Assembly (NCBI RefSeq): GCF_018320785.1
Contig: NC_054869.1
Coordinates: forward strand, 38,715,789-38,779,788
Reading direction: 5' to 3'
Length of the DNA stretch: 64,000 nucleotides
Source: Cheilinus undulatus
Taxonomy: Eukaryota; Chordata; Actinopteri; Labriformes; Labridae
A program made the position numbers and the translations under genes. The notes under the pieces are model-generated. The model worked only from the letters and a program-made list of their open reading frames with translations. It did not search any database and had not been told where the DNA came from. This document shows positions 23,752 to 40,079 of the stretch, one piece after another (positions within the stretch are counted from its first letter, which is position 1; each line of letters begins with the position of its first letter).

Positions 23752-24894
23752 TTTTAGCCTGTGTATGGTGAGGAGAGTAGCTCAGAAGCGGACTTCCTCC
23801 TCAAGATGAACACATTTCTTGCAAAACCAAACAGCGAGAATAAAACCCGTCAACAGAAAGGAGCGACGGATGAGATTTTTGCTACTCCTGTGAACATCAA
23901 CTGAAGGCTCGCAGGAGTTTGTCGACAGTTTTAATTGTTTGCACGTGCGGAGGCGAACGACACCACGCCCCTAGATTATCAATTGGCTATTTACTAATCA
24001 ATATTCATTACATAGATTCGGCTCTGCTTATATTGGAGGATTCGTTTTTGCTTATTCAGGGTCTGAACTGACAAGTGGGACTCTTTCTAAAAGCTAGAGA
24101 AAGTTTTCACAACATACAATCAAGCAATAGAATCAAATCAGAGAATTAGTTAAATGCATGACATGGTCAAATTCTCAAACTTTTCCCTTAACTCTGAAAA
24201 TATCACAATTTTTCTAATAAAATTACGCAAGTTTAACCTTACGAAAACTGTTCTCGGTACACAAAAATAAAAAAATGCGCAAAGAATATAAACGGAGAAA
24301 CATCTTATTAAGGAGGTTCACTAACTGTCAGCCACCTAAAATTTAAGTTAAACTATGGTTAGCTAACGGTCAGCTGTTAGGTTTAAATACATACGAGTTT
24401 CGGCCAACATTAAAACAAACGGTTAGCTTATGTTGAGTATAAATACCTTGATTGTATGACAAACTAACACGCAGTGAAATTATTTGTCAAGACTATGGCT
24501 TTACTTGCTCATACAATCATCTAAGTGTTCGTGTTCACGATGTAAAGTTCTGTGTGCTAGCTATTTAGCATTATGTGCTCTTCCTTTTGGCTAAGATTAG
24601 TTCAGCTAGTTACCGCTAGCAGCAATCGTTGTCTCGGTTTAAGATAATTTTACTAACATTGCGTCAAAGATGTCAGTCTGCATGTAAATTAACAACGCGT
24701 TTTATGCCCAAAGACATGACTGTTTTTCTTGACTTACAGTTTATGATGCCTGGTGTCCTAGCAGTACTCTCCCTATTCAGTATGGTAAAAACTATGGCAA
24801 CTTGGCAGAAGCTTGGCCGTGACGTCACTTTATAGCCACGATTTTCCTTTATGATTAAAAACAATTCTAAGCTAAGGGTGAAAAGTTGGCCCCA

Positions 24895-24897
<3 letters not shown>

Positions 24898-24933
<36 letters not shown>

Positions 24934-24937
24934 TATA
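24898..24937. repeat. (TA)n microsatellite
   Basis: About 16 consecutive AT dinucleotides, followed by an imperfect AAATATATAAA end. A simple repeat with no coding meaning. Confidence 0.95.
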
Positions 24938-27180
24938 AACAACAACATAAATAAATGTGCATTACTTATTAACATTGTGTAACATTAATAGGCTTCTGTC
25001 AAATAGTAAGCCTGAAAGTACATTTATCACAGCATTTTAATGATGCCCTAATTTAGCCATTATGTCTGCCTATAGGCTATTTTTGTAATTAACTTTTAAA
25101 CTAAATGCCATTCTGTTGAAGGAATGTGGATGCCCTTTGTGTAGCCATTGTCTCACCAAATCATATGCACACAGGCAAGGGCGTAGCTCAGGATTTTGGA
25201 CCCCCAGAAATAAAATCACACAGGGCCCCCTTTAAGGCTCATTTATGCTCAATGCATGCATGAAGATAGGTCATGCATTTTGTACTTTGGACGAATCCAC
25301 TGCTGCTCGATCCATCCCATAGTGAAGAAAGAACGGTCAGACCTCTGCTCAGTTATGCTGGCGTAGCTGTCTGTCTTTGTGCCCAGGAGAGCTAACATGA
25401 TTGAAATGTTTGTATTTTCAAATAACTCGCTCATTATTTGTTTGCCTTTCCTCAGAAAACTCAATTATGTTCTTTCAAATAATAAATTGTTGATTTTTGC
25501 TTACTCTGGGTTGAACTGTTGACCACATTGCTCAACATTGCCCTACGATTATCGGTGGTATTTCAATGTTTGAGCTGTATCTGTAAACTTCAAGAGATTG
25601 GACGAAAAATGGACAAAATGAAAACAGAGTAGGAAGAGATAGATCCATCTGTATCCATATGCAGTTCAAACATAGAGCATAAATTCACCTTTGGCCTGCC
25701 AGAAATGCCAAAAAAAAACACTTGTGGTTATACGAATATGTATGCACACTATTTTTAACTAGAACTTCCCTATATTTTTACTGGGGTTGAATTCAGTTTA
25801 CTTGTATTAATAAGCATTTCCATTTTAAATAGCACATTTTAAATCCTTATGGAAAATTGCTTTTCTCATGTTCTGGTTTTCTGTACAATTTATGCCATTT
25901 GATTTTCACTACCTTCAATCCATCCTTGCTGATCAGTGCTTTTGGATGGCTTTGACACCTCCTGTGTGAACAAAAGCATGGGATGCAGTACAAAGCCTCT
26001 ACACTCTCTCTAAATATTAGCCAATCTCTTGTTATTTTGTCATGCCTATTGGCTGACTTTGAATATTAAAGGTAATCTGGAAATGGCTTTTCTTCCTTAT
26101 CTTTGGTTGCCATTTTTGGTATGTCTGAATCTTTATAGGCCAGTCTGCAAACAACTGTCTCTCTCTTTATCAGTCAACTGTGGAACAGAGTGCTGATATG
26201 AAACAAATTTCAAGCATAATTCTATTTATAATGAGGTATAGAGAAATAATTCTCAAGAGGTACTGTGATAAATAATTACAAGGTGTTTGTTCTGTAGATT
26301 AAATTGTTGCTGTTTACAGAAATGTCTGTATAGTGATCTTGAATGTTTCAATGTGAAAGCACTTCTTCTACGTTTTCTGTATGAGTTACATACTGTATAT
26401 TCACAGAACAAATTTCAAAATGGGCAATAAATTATTAATAAATTGAGACAGTCTGTTGATGATTTCAGTTAGGAAGTAGTTTACCAATAACATCTATGTA
26501 GAAATTAAAGGAGTAGGATTAAATAAGTTTATACTCCCTCCTTTTTGCTTACATAAACTGAGATGCTCAAGCCTTTGCTGGTGGAAGCTACTGTTGGCAT
26601 TTACATGTTTGAAATAAAGATATCAATCTACATTAAATATTTCTCCTTTTGTTTGTCTTGTGTAAACTTCTGTACTTCCCTTGTACTGCTGAAATACTTG
26701 CAATTTACCACTGGGGAAAACAGATTACCTTATATTATCATATATTCTTTTACACAGTATATTCACAGCCTCAGTGACCAGAAAATATGTGCAAACCAGC
26801 TATCTTTTGTTTGTCATTCAGTGAAGGATCGTTACATTGACAAAAAGACCTCCTGAATGTGTTATTATTAGAAATAAAACAGATTAGGCTGTGTCATTCT
26901 CTCTTGCAACATACGCCAGAATGTACTTTACTAAATTGAATTTAGCATCATCTAGTGGTCAGAATAGAAAACACAAGTCAACTAACATTCAAATGAGTTG
27001 TGGGCTGTAAAAACTTGTAGGCCTGTTTCTGAAACAGTGCAAGTTCACACTTAAATGTGGGCTACAATAAGTAGTACATGACGTCATTATTATATAATGC
27101 ATTCAAATATGTAAAGTAGAACTTGATTTTTTTGTAATCTACCAAATGAAATTGCAATAAACATCAGAGTAAACATGTTC

Positions 27181-27220
27181 TTCAACTACATAATGTAGTT
27201 TTCAACTACATAATGTAGTA
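27181..27220. repeat. 20-bp tandem duplication with palindrome
   Basis: Two adjacent 20-bp units of TTCAACTACATAATGTAGTT, differing only in the last base. Each contains ACTACATAATGTAGT, palindromic except for its centre. Confidence 0.85.
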
Positions 27221-27663
27221 CATGTACAATGTTGGACTGCTTCTTTGGGTAAAAGTGAATGAATGGAACAAAGGCAAACACGCTGGCAGCAGTTAAGACT
27301 CAAAGACAGAAAGGCCTCTGTTTCAGCACTCTGAACAAGCAACTCAGGAAACTATGACTTCATCACTTTCTTTCTGTTATTAATCTTCTGTAACCCTGAA
27401 ATAATAACACTTACTTGGATATACTGTTTGAATTAAGGGCTGCAGCTAATCAATGATTGATGTATTCTTCAAGTAGGTGTCATTATATGCCTGTTATAAT
27501 TCCAAGTCACTGGGTAAACAAATTATTGGCTGATTTAGTGCAATTATAGTAGAATTAATATGAAAATTTTCCCCTTTACATGAAATGGCTCTCTGTTTCT
27601 ATTTCTTGTGGTGTCACAGTGTGCCCTTTGTTTAAACATTTCCCCCCTAAATGATTACGTAAC

Positions 27664-28034
27664 TTTGGCGCCTCTGTACCACCGTTTCCCTTCCCTTTAA
27701 ATTGACCAAAAATGTAACAACATAAACAGACGCCCCAGCGCGGGAAAGAGCCATCTGCTCGTCTGCGATGTAAAATTAACCGCCCTACACTCTCATTGGT
27801 TCATGCGCGGCCGAACGTACTCCTCCTCCTCCTCCTCATTGGTCAACACTCACGTCAACATGCAAGAGCGCGTCAAGTGTTTAAATCTCATTGGACTGAA
27901 ACCTCTGAGCCAATCATGACGCAAAGAACGTTCTCAGCTCTTCTCATTGGCCATCGAGCTTGCAAGGTGGATTAGTGTGGCTATCTGCATTGGATACTTT
28001 TGACAAGTCGGCTCGAATGTCCGCAGCTGATTGG
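27664..28034 (+). promoter_or_regulatory. znf367: znf367 promoter: six CCAAT boxes and E2F-type sites
   Basis: CCAAT boxes in either orientation lie at 27795-27799, 27838-27842, 27890-27894, 27910-27914, 27946-27950 and 28030-28034, most embedded in longer NF-Y-like contexts such as CTCATTGG. Two sites match the E2F consensus TTTSSCGC: TTTGGCGC at 27664-27671, and GCGCGGGAAA at 27738-27747 on the other strand. A third, weaker one (GGGCGCGATTTT) is near 28047. There is no TATA box. Clustered NF-Y boxes with E2F sites are typical of cell-cycle-controlled genes, so the sequence suggests S or G2/M regulation. Function is inferred from motifs. Confidence 0.7.
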
Positions 28035-28346
28035 TCAGTCATCTCGGGCGCGATTTTGCAACGCGGGACAACGCTCCTGTGGGCGCACACAGGCCAGTTC
28101 AGAGCACCATCTGCCACAAGAAGGAAACTAACCATCATCTCAACATCCTACTGAACCTTTTGGATACTTTGTAGCGAAAGAAGGATCTTATTTTTCGGGA
28201 TCCTCTTTGGAAATGAAGGAAATATTTACTCCAGATTGAGAAGGCGCACTATTTATTACTTTTAGCCTACTTTTTTATTTGTGAAGTAACTAGTTACAGC
28301 TTTCAGATATTCCTCCTTTTTTTGCTAAAGGTCTGACACCAGCAAA

Positions 28347-31338
<2,992 letters not shown>

Positions 31339-33568
31339 ACACCCACCCTTCTCCCTGATCTTGGACTCCCCCTCCCCTTCCCCTCATACCTCCATTCCCA
31401 ACCGCCTTCCTGCTTTGTGCTGTAGCTACAAAATTTCATAAATGCAGATCAGTGACTAGTTTAGTTTATTCTATTAAGTTGTGAAACCAGACTTTGAGAA
31501 AGAGCTGAATTGGCCCGAGATCAGTGTTCATGCACGCTACCATCAACTCCCCCTCACAGCAGCAGGAAGGCACAAGCTAAAGCACCTTATTCAGCTTCCA
31601 TTTTATCCTTTTAGGCTGCTATTATTGTAGATTTGACAACATGAAGAATGTCTCTCTTTACTCTTGTCTTCTAAAGGCAAAGAAAGAGTACCTTTTATGT
31701 TTTAATTTTTGTTTGCACTTTGATGGTAACGAGTTTTTTAAGTATATTATGAGTGTTTATGACTGATGTATATATGGATTAAGCTCAGATGGACAGATTG
31801 ATGCAGGGTGTGATCCTTCATAGGAATTTTTAAGTTGCATTCCAGCTGTTTGATGCTCAGAGGTTTCATCTCCAGCATTGAAAAGTCAACCAACACTGCC
31901 ACTGGTGACGGCAGCGATGGTGGGAATGACTGAGACGGGTTCAGATAGTTTTATCCTCACCTATTCAGCACTTGCCATTGGGTGTACATGGGTAAAAGAA
32001 AAATGTTTGGGGAGCTGGATCAGTTTGGCATGTAACATGGTCAGTTTTTATATTGTATGAGAGGTCATCATTGCAAGCCTAATCCAACTGTCTGCCAAGG
32101 CCCTTAAAAAATCAGCACCAGTTTGGGAATCAATACTGCCTGTTATCCATCAGAGCCCTATAAATGAAGATATAGTTATTATTTTGGTTGCAAACATGTT
32201 TACAATTGACAGTGATGTCTGAATTTAGTCACAGAGAACCCACATCCATAAATTCTTGTCAGTTTGTTTACATAATTGGCATGGTAAGACAGCTTTGTGC
32301 TGAAACTAAAAAGTATTAGAGAGTGAAGCACATGCTTCATGTTCTAATGTGGGCCATATTTTAGTTTTTTTAATTTGCTGAGGGCAAATCAAAAAGGACC
32401 ATGGGCCACATTGGGCCCCCAGGCCATAGTTTGGAAACCCCTGCCCTAAAGCATAGATGGTCTTTAAGAGTTCTTTTTAATGTATTAATTTAACCAAAAA
32501 TGTTAAACTTGGATATACCTTGAAAAACTAAACCATACTGATACCCATTTCCACACCATGTCCACAAAAATACTTGTCCTGTGCACCCATGAATAGATAA
32601 TTTACTGTACTGAATTACAAGCAAACTCCTGCATGCTGTCTAAATTATACAAACACTTTGGAAATGTACAACTAAGACAGTGCTACGTCGTTTGCTTAGC
32701 TTTCAGTCTTAACATATTACTAAAGACCAGCAGTTTTCTATGTTTTAGTATGCTTCCATACTGATAGTAGATTAAATACTTTGCTGGAGCTTACATCACT
32801 TGACCTAACTGCTCTGGAATTAATTTTGTCAACAACATAAAAAAAACATTCAGGAGTCTGAAAAAAATACTAAATTTTAAATTTGAAACTCCTTGTAGAG
32901 TACTTTGAACATCCCCTTGGTTTGGATTTAGCACTTACTTTTAGTTTTGGATTAAGCTTGCAATTCACTGAAGGTTAAATTGGTCGTACAGTACGTGTCC
33001 AGACAAATGGCACCTGTATTTTAAAAACTGTTTTGTGTAGTGCTGAGTGTTTTTCTTTCTTGTATTTTAAAACAACACTACATCTTTCAACACTGTATGA
33101 AGCCTCTCAATACTACCCTGCTTCTGTTTTTATTAGGAAACCAACCAACAACCTGTCACTGTCACACAAGCTATGATTAAACCTGTTTGGTTTATAAAAT
33201 TACCCCCATGGAGTTATGGTGAAACTGGAAGGCAAGTTTAATGTTGATAATCAAAACACCAAATGATTTATTGTACCCAATCATAGTATATTTTGAAGCG
33301 TTTCTAACCCTTAGTCTATTTTGTGGTTTGACAAGAGTATGGCATTTAATATATAAACGTTGTGTTTGTTAGAATATGGAGTGTGCACAATTTGTGGAGA
33401 ACTTTCAAGTTAATTTTTTAGTTTCAGTTTGTCCCTCTTCTAACATCCTCCAAAAGTCTTTGTGTTTGTGACATGTGTAGAGCTTGCTTGGTAGACGTTT
33501 TATTCCACATTTCAAAGTTAAGATTTCTCTGACAGACAGTCCACACTGTTATAAGATCGCTGGTTTTC
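31339..33568 (+). other. znf367: znf367 3' UTR
   Basis: About 2.2 kb of AT-rich sequence without exon-like frames runs from the znf367 stop to AATAAA at 33569-33574. It includes a hAT-type fragment near 32390. The length of the UTR is inferred from the position of the first good polyadenylation signal. Confidence 0.5.
32390..32450 (-). mobile_element. hAT-type transposon end (fragment)
   Basis: The reverse complement begins AGGGCAGGGGTTTCCAAACT and continues ATGGCCTGGGGGCCCAATG, the terminal sequence of a common vertebrate hAT family. The other end was not found; it is a fragment. Confidence 0.5.
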
Positions 33569-33574
33569 AATAAA
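33569..33574 (+). terminator. znf367: znf367 polyadenylation signal
   Basis: AATAAA in a T-rich context about 2.2 kb past the stop. It lies 206 bp from the last codon of the convergent slc35d2 gene and beyond a possible slc35d2 signal at 33498-33503. Confidence 0.5.
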
Positions 33575-33779
33575 CATTCACCAAACCTGTCATGCATATG
33601 TGCACTTGCTGTCAAGTTATTTATGATTCATAGTAAAAAATAAAATAGCACTACTAATGTGATCATCCCAATGGTTTAGAAGAATATAGAAATTAATGTA
33701 CATAACATACTGTACATACCAAGCTCCAATATGGAGCAGAACAGTGCCACCTAGTGGCAAATACTAAAACATTGTCCAT

Positions 33780-36700
33780 TTAGTTGACAGACAACCTTCC
33801 TTTTGAATCGTCTGTGATGTGAATCTTCACCTCCTCAATGCTACCTCCAGGTGTTCTGTCATTAAAGGTGAGGTATGAGTACATTAGTCCACCTGACATA
33901 CTGCAAGGCAAAACGAGAAAAGATTTAAGTGTTAGGACATGAAAATGTTTTGTTATGAGACCAATACTTGTCAAGATTCTCTTCCAGCTGCTGAGAAAGC
34001 AATGGCTGATGACTGTAAAGCAACAGCTGTTCATTATAGACATTATTGTGATGGAGAATCTAACTTACATGCTGAAAATTTACAAAGCCTGGGGAAATAG
34101 TTAAGAAACAAAAAACAAATGAGCAATTAATGATCCCTGGGAAAATGTCTTAATGTATTTTTTACTCTTCGTTTGTTCACGTTTTCAGTCATTTTCCCTC
34201 CTCTCAAAGTCCTTTTTCTTGATTTGAACTGAATGTTGTTTTTTTTTTAACTAAAAAAAATGTAAATAAAAAAAAACTATTATTGAAACCACTTAGCTGC
34301 TAATTAGTAAGACACCAATATGCTCACCTACCATAACGTCAAATATAACCCAAATATGATACCACTCATGTAAACAGGCCTTAACAATAATGATACATTT
34401 CTAGTTCTGACATGCAGGAAATACAAATATTCTTCAGGCTTAAGGAGCATTTTTTTAGACCCATAGGGCATCTGGAACATTCAGTTTTAGAAATTTAGGA
34501 CAGTTTAACGTCCATTTCTCATGGCAATGAATATATATTTTGACAAATGCAGGGTAACATTTGCCTTCTATCAATCAGCAATGTCAAAAAAGCCAAAACC
34601 AGAATATTTTATGCACATTAAAACAGTCATACAAAAATATGCCAGTATATTTCAGATCTCAATGTGACGTATAAATACCACAACAATGCTTAATTGCCTG
34701 AATAATAACTGCAAATCTTACATGTCTGATTCAGAAAATCCTATAAAGCCTCTCTGTGTATTTAAGGTAGTCAACAAAATGTCCAGTATTACATAACCTT
34801 ATGTGTACAAGCAATAGGCATGTTTGACATTTATAACCCAGTAACAAAAGAAATTTACTGTTTTTATCTAGGTAACCTTACAATGAATATGTTCAATGTG
34901 GGAATGGATACTTAGCTAGAATTTTGCTGGCAGCAGCACTAAGAAATAGAGCAAAGAGGATCGTTCTTTTCTGAAACTCCATCTGGCAACTGGAGATGAG
35001 ATTCATGACACACAAAGACTTACACATATTTTGAGAATTCATCAATCTAAGTTTATAAATAAAAGGGAGCAATGGACTACCTATAAAACCCTCCAATGAA
35101 AGCCCCAGATGAAGACAAGGATGTTTGGAGTTGTATCAGAGGTACTATACAGTTAAGGAAAAAAAAAAAATAGCCCCCCTATTAAAAGTTCACGTTTTAA
35201 AAGTATTTCCCAAGTGCTGTCACACAGAGCAAGGAATTTTCAACAGGTTTTCCAAGCATTCCAGTTGTAATTTGGATGCTTAAATTATTTTACTTTGCAC
35301 ATAAACAAAACTATTTCACAAAAAACAAAAACAGCCAGGTTCCAATGCTAAGTGAGTTAAAAATAATAATTTTGTCCTCATCCGTATATATCCAACTGAC
35401 ATGAACTATGTATGTTTACTGGGTGTTTTTATTATGTTGTTTAAGTGTTTATCTCAGAAATAAAATATAAATGTAAATAACCCATTTATAAATGGCTTCT
35501 ATCCAACAATAAAAACCAAAGTGATAAAATAATACTAAAAGGACAAAGACAGTAGTTTCTCACCAAATGCTGAGGCCTAAGAAGTTTGTCCAAGAGAAAA
35601 GGTAGTCTCCACCCACAAAGATGCCGATGTAGGCTACTGCAACATTCTTGAGAAGATGTATATAAATGTACTAGTTAATGATTTTAATATCCGCAGAAAC
35701 TGGACAAATGAAGTTGTGAAAGCACAACACTCTTTTCAGTTATGCATTACTTCTGTCCATGACATGACACAAGATCTAAAAAAATATTAATTTTAACTAT
35801 CACAGTAGCACAACTTCAGAAAATGTTCAGAGTTATTAACTTATTACAGAGCTTTATGACTTCTCTAGCACTATTTTTAGCTAGCAAATAGTTTTCTTAT
35901 CAGTTTGTTTGTACCTTTATTGCTCCCACAACGGCAGTAGTAAGTGCTGAGTTATAGTAGCTGCACAGGACTATGGAGTACATAAGCACAAACCTGGAGA
36001 AAACAGAGTTTGAAAACTGGGAAAGTCTTGTGAAGTTGAACTGCCTAAACAAATATGTCAGATACATACCCCATTAAGCAGGACATGAAGAAACAAAAAA
36101 CAAATTTTGCTTCAACCCAGTCTTCAAATGAGACTGCCTGTAGGTAAAAACATACAAGGTAGCCAGGTGGGAAAATGTTCAGTTTTGGGCATACAAGCTC
36201 ACACATTTTAACAGGTAACTTTATCAGGCACACCTGTTCAACTGCTCATTTACATAAATATCTCATTGGCCAATATGGCAGCAACATGTAGACATGGTCA
36301 GGATGATCATCTGAAGCTCAGACTGAACATCAGATTGGAGAAGAGAGGGGATTTAAATAGCTTTGAATGTGCCATGGTTGTTAAGGGTCAAGTGGGCTTT
36401 AATTTTATTTACACAAAATTCTTACCCTACCATTCAAATGCTACAGCAGAAATTGGGACTCAACAGACCAGGAAACATTTTTCTAATATGCTATTTTCCA
36501 ATTTTGCTAAGCTCCTGTGAACTGTTGCCTCAGTTTTCTGACAGGACTATCACCTGGTGCGGGCTTCTTCTTTCGCTTATATGCCTCAAGGATGTTTTTT
36601 TTTTTTTTTTTTTTTTTTTTTCATATCTCAGTACTGTACTGTTGTCTTTCTATAAGCTCAAACCAGTCTGGTCGCTCTCCTCTGACAAGGCATGCTGGCC

Positions 36701-39481
36701 CAGAGAACTACCACTCACTGGACATTTTCTTTCTCTCAACTTTCTATGTAAATCTTAGAATTGGGCGTGTGAAATCAGACCTGCCCACCTGGCACTAACA
36801 ACCATGGCATGTTCAAAATAATTTCAATCACTTCTCTTTACCATTCTAATACTCAGTTGAACTTCAAAGCACCATCTTAGCAGTGTCTACGTGCCTGTTT
36901 GTTGCGATGTGATTGGCTATTTTGATACTTGCACTAATGAGCAGTTAAACAAATATACCTAATAAAGTGATCAGTGGGTGGACGTACCTCATGCAAATCT
37001 CCAGTACATACACTCGTCAAGAGTGTGGGGATGATAATAATTAGTGCATTGTAAAATAAGACACCATACTTCCCAAGACCCTAAAAAATACAGAAAATAT
37101 TTAGCATAAAACAATCTAAATCGTATATATGTAGATGAACAGCAATCTAAAACTTCCCCAGCATTAATCTAACTCTATAAAGTACAATTCTTGTCACATT
37201 ACGTTTTATAAATGAGCAGCTGTTAGTATCCAAAATCATGTTAGAGAGAAATAAAGTCAGCATATAGCCTCTTTCTGCTTTTGTAGGCATGTCTGGGTAT
37301 GGTTAAGGTGTGGGCAAGATCCTGTTTACTTTAAGGCTAACAAAACAAAACAAAACCAAGCCTTTACAAACTGAATGCAGGCCAATTCATTATTTCATAG
37401 CAGAGTTCTACACTGCAAATAAAAGCAATCATTCTGTCATGAGAACCACAGGTGTGATGAAATAGGATTAAACTTCCTTTTTCTGGTAGAACTGCTTAGG
37501 AGTAACACAATCTGTTGGAGTCTTTTATTTGAATGGAGCTAGGCCGTTTCAGAAATACAAATACAACAGGTAACCACACCTACAGCCAGCAAAATACCAC
37601 ACATCCGTGTCTATTCAGCCAGAAAGTGCAGGGAAACTCACCTCAGTGCCAAGTTTCTTCTTTGTGTATACACTACTGGCAGCAGTGAAAGCATCATTTA
37701 ACAGAATAAAGGTGTACCCCTCCATATCGAAGGCCAGGTCAGAGCTGGGTGACAGGTGAGATGAGGAAAAGCACATGTTTTGTCTTTATTGCTGTTAGTT
37801 TTTCAGCAGTCTGTACACAATTTCAATTAAATGTTTCTTTTTTTCCCCTTAAAATACATACCTTGCAGCAATCATGGCACCAAAGACTATGGTGACAATG
37901 CTGTACACAAGATGTTTTGGAAATGTTTTTCTGAAAAGAAACAGAACATTTAAATCAAACCAGTTATTTTCAATTCTAGAGAAATAAGTGTTTGTATGTA
38001 TCACAGTGATACCTAATGTAAAACCACTCCTCTTCTATAATTCTGTTACTTTCAACTAGAAAAGAAATTAAAGAGGCTGGACAAATGGGATACAGACCAT
38101 GTGAAATACTTAATTAGTGGGTGTCTGAACATTTCCATATGTACAGATTCTAATTTTCTACATTTTTAGTGTTATTTAAAGCATTTATTACTGCTCACTG
38201 TTACTATTTTGCCTTATTTTCTTAGATTTTATGCATCATTTTGTGCATGTAAATCTCTCTCTTATAATGGAGTCTACACACAAACATTTTTCACACATTT
38301 GTACTAGGGATGCACCTTAATATTGGTTTGATATCTGCAGATAATAGGTTAAAAAGTAAAATATCATTGTCTGCAGTTATGAAAATTAAAGTCTGAAGTC
38401 TCAAGTCTTTGTCCATTATCATTCCTTACACTTTAAAGTGTGTTTTAAAGACTACAATTTGTTTATTTGTTCACTCTCAAGCTTTAAAATATGTGTTTTA
38501 AGAACCAAAGTTTTAGGTCGGAACAACATTTAAATACTGGTATCAGCTAAAATCATTTTGTAAATATTGGCATATCAGATCTCAGCAAAAAATCCAATAT
38601 CGTGCATCCCTAATTTCTACCCTCTGTTGGAGTGGCTATAAACACCTTGAATTCTGAATGTAGATATTAAAATCATAACAAGTACTCTCGAATCACATAC
38701 ATTACCTTAGTATATATATTTCCAGGATCATTGTCATCAATATTGTGAACTTCCGTAATACTGTAAACATGGGTAAACTGTAAAAGACAACATGTTTGAG
38801 CATGGTGATACTTAAATTCACATTACTAAATAAGGTAACAGTTAAACTGGAAACCTGAGTTTTTTAGTGCTTGCCAGTCCTGTTAAATGGTTCCCCACAT
38901 ACAGCAAAGGCAGAGGGAAAATCTGTCCAGAAAATAAAATTGAGCAGTGAATTAGAAAATAGTTTGGTTAAGTAGCTAGCCTATATGATAATGATGTAGA
39001 AGTCAGACCTAACCTTTGAGAAAATACTTCTGTCAAAATCTTGAAATGTGACTGTTTTGATCTTTTTGGCTGCATAAAGGACAACAAGAGTGGTTGCCAT
39101 CTGAAAATGACCACAGAATTAGTATGATAGTAACAGACAAAAATAACATAAAACATCCATACCTGGTGAACTTAGGCTACCTGTCCAATTCCTAGAAACG
39201 TATAGGAGGGAAACCTGGAAAACCAACATTAGAAGACAAGCTAAATGTGAGTCCAAACTGACTAAGTTAATGTTACATAACCAACCAGTATGTTTGAGCT
39301 TTCCTCCACTGACATTTGGTGACATAGTTACAACACGACAAAGTGACACTTACCTGAAAGTGGTCAGCACGGTTTTATTCACCACCGTGATAAGAAACGA
39401 GCTGCCGGCGTAAAACACAGCGGAGAGGAACTTGAGCTGTCCGGGGTGTTCAACAACTTCTTGGCAGACTTTGGCAGACAT
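33780..39481 (-). CDS. slc35d2: UDP-sugar transporter SLC35D2
   Basis: Twelve exons on the minus strand: 39481-39354, 39214-39181, 39100-39014, 38922-38855, 38777-38706, 37930-37862, 37744-37642, 37080-36988, 36137-36070, 35993-35915, 35646-35564 and 33900-33780, all in phase, 334 residues (human about 337). Landmarks in order: [136 protein letters not shown] and [12 protein letters not shown]. About ten hydrophobic spans fit the nucleotide-sugar transporter fold. The human protein carries UDP-GlcNAc and related sugars into the Golgi in exchange for nucleoside monophosphate. A transposon end sits next to the donor of the 37080-36988 exon. Confidence 0.96.
36205..36980. mobile_element. Tc1-like derivative with long inverted arms
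   Basis: The left part (ACTTTATCAGGCACACCTG, then CAACTGCTCATTTACATAAA and so on) is the 5' end of the same Tc1-like family as the element at 41811. The right part is the same 5' end inverted (GCAGTTAAACAAATATACC, then TAATAAAGTGATCAGTGGGTG). Between them lies an inverted piece of the transposase region (36510-36590) and a T-rich tract. The result is a miniature element with arms of roughly 150-200 bp. It fills most of the slc35d2 intron between 36137 and 36988. No working transposase. Confidence 0.75.
38305..38612. mobile_element. Non-autonomous hAT-like element, 308 bp
   Basis: Ends are TAGGGATGCAC and the complement of TAGGGATGCACGATATTGG. ATTTGTAC (38297-38304) and ATTTCTAC (38613-38620) match at 7 of 8 positions as target duplication. 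It belongs to the same family as 5559-5971 and lies in an slc35d2 intron. Confidence 0.78.
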
Positions 39482-40079
39482 TTTAGACACTGAAAGACTC
39501 CTTTTAAAGTTTTTGAGTGGTGGGGTAAGTCCTGGTTGGAAGACAGATCCACTTTTGAGAACTACAGAGTGCAGTCAAGCACGCAAGTGTCAGTAAGGGT
39601 GCACATTCGTAACCAGGAAGTGACGTAGAGAATGTTGTTAATCGAAAATGTTGAATAAAGTTTTTTTTTTTTTTTAACTGCAGAGTTACAGAATTTCAGA
39701 TCAAACCTACGCTAAAAGTTTATTCAAATAGCTGACAAAGGGAAACGTATCAGTTCCTATTTATGTTTAATCATAAGCTTTATATTACTGTTAGCGATAG
39801 AAACTTTCGTCATTCTAAAGTTTAGAATTTGCTCCCACTTTAATTTAGCAAGTAGCATATAGCCTAACTTTCACTCTTTTGCCAACTGTCGTATTCAGTA
39901 GCAGCCAGGTGAATGATATATTTGAACTCAGACGTACAACATTGTGTAATTTTTTTTTTTTTAAATAAAATGATATATAGATATCATGAAAAAGTTTTGT
40001 CTTTCTTTCTTTCTTTTTTCTCTCTATGATTTAATTCAGGATACCTACATAGGCTAGTCTAGATTCATCGTTACAAAGT

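Larger units (their letters stand above)
23752..27660. other. Intergenic region between habp4 and znf367
   Basis: habp4 and znf367 are transcribed away from each other. The first 200 bp next to habp4 are GC-rich and presumably hold its promoter and 5' UTR. From about 24000 to 27600 the DNA is AT-rich with no exon-like sequence in any frame that I could support. It contains a TA microsatellite and a small tandem duplication, listed separately. Confidence 0.6.

Noticed and set aside
25170-25240. Sequence resembling a transposon end (GGGCGTAGCTCAGGATTTTGG)
   Set aside because: Only one weak end is seen, with no partner or target duplication.
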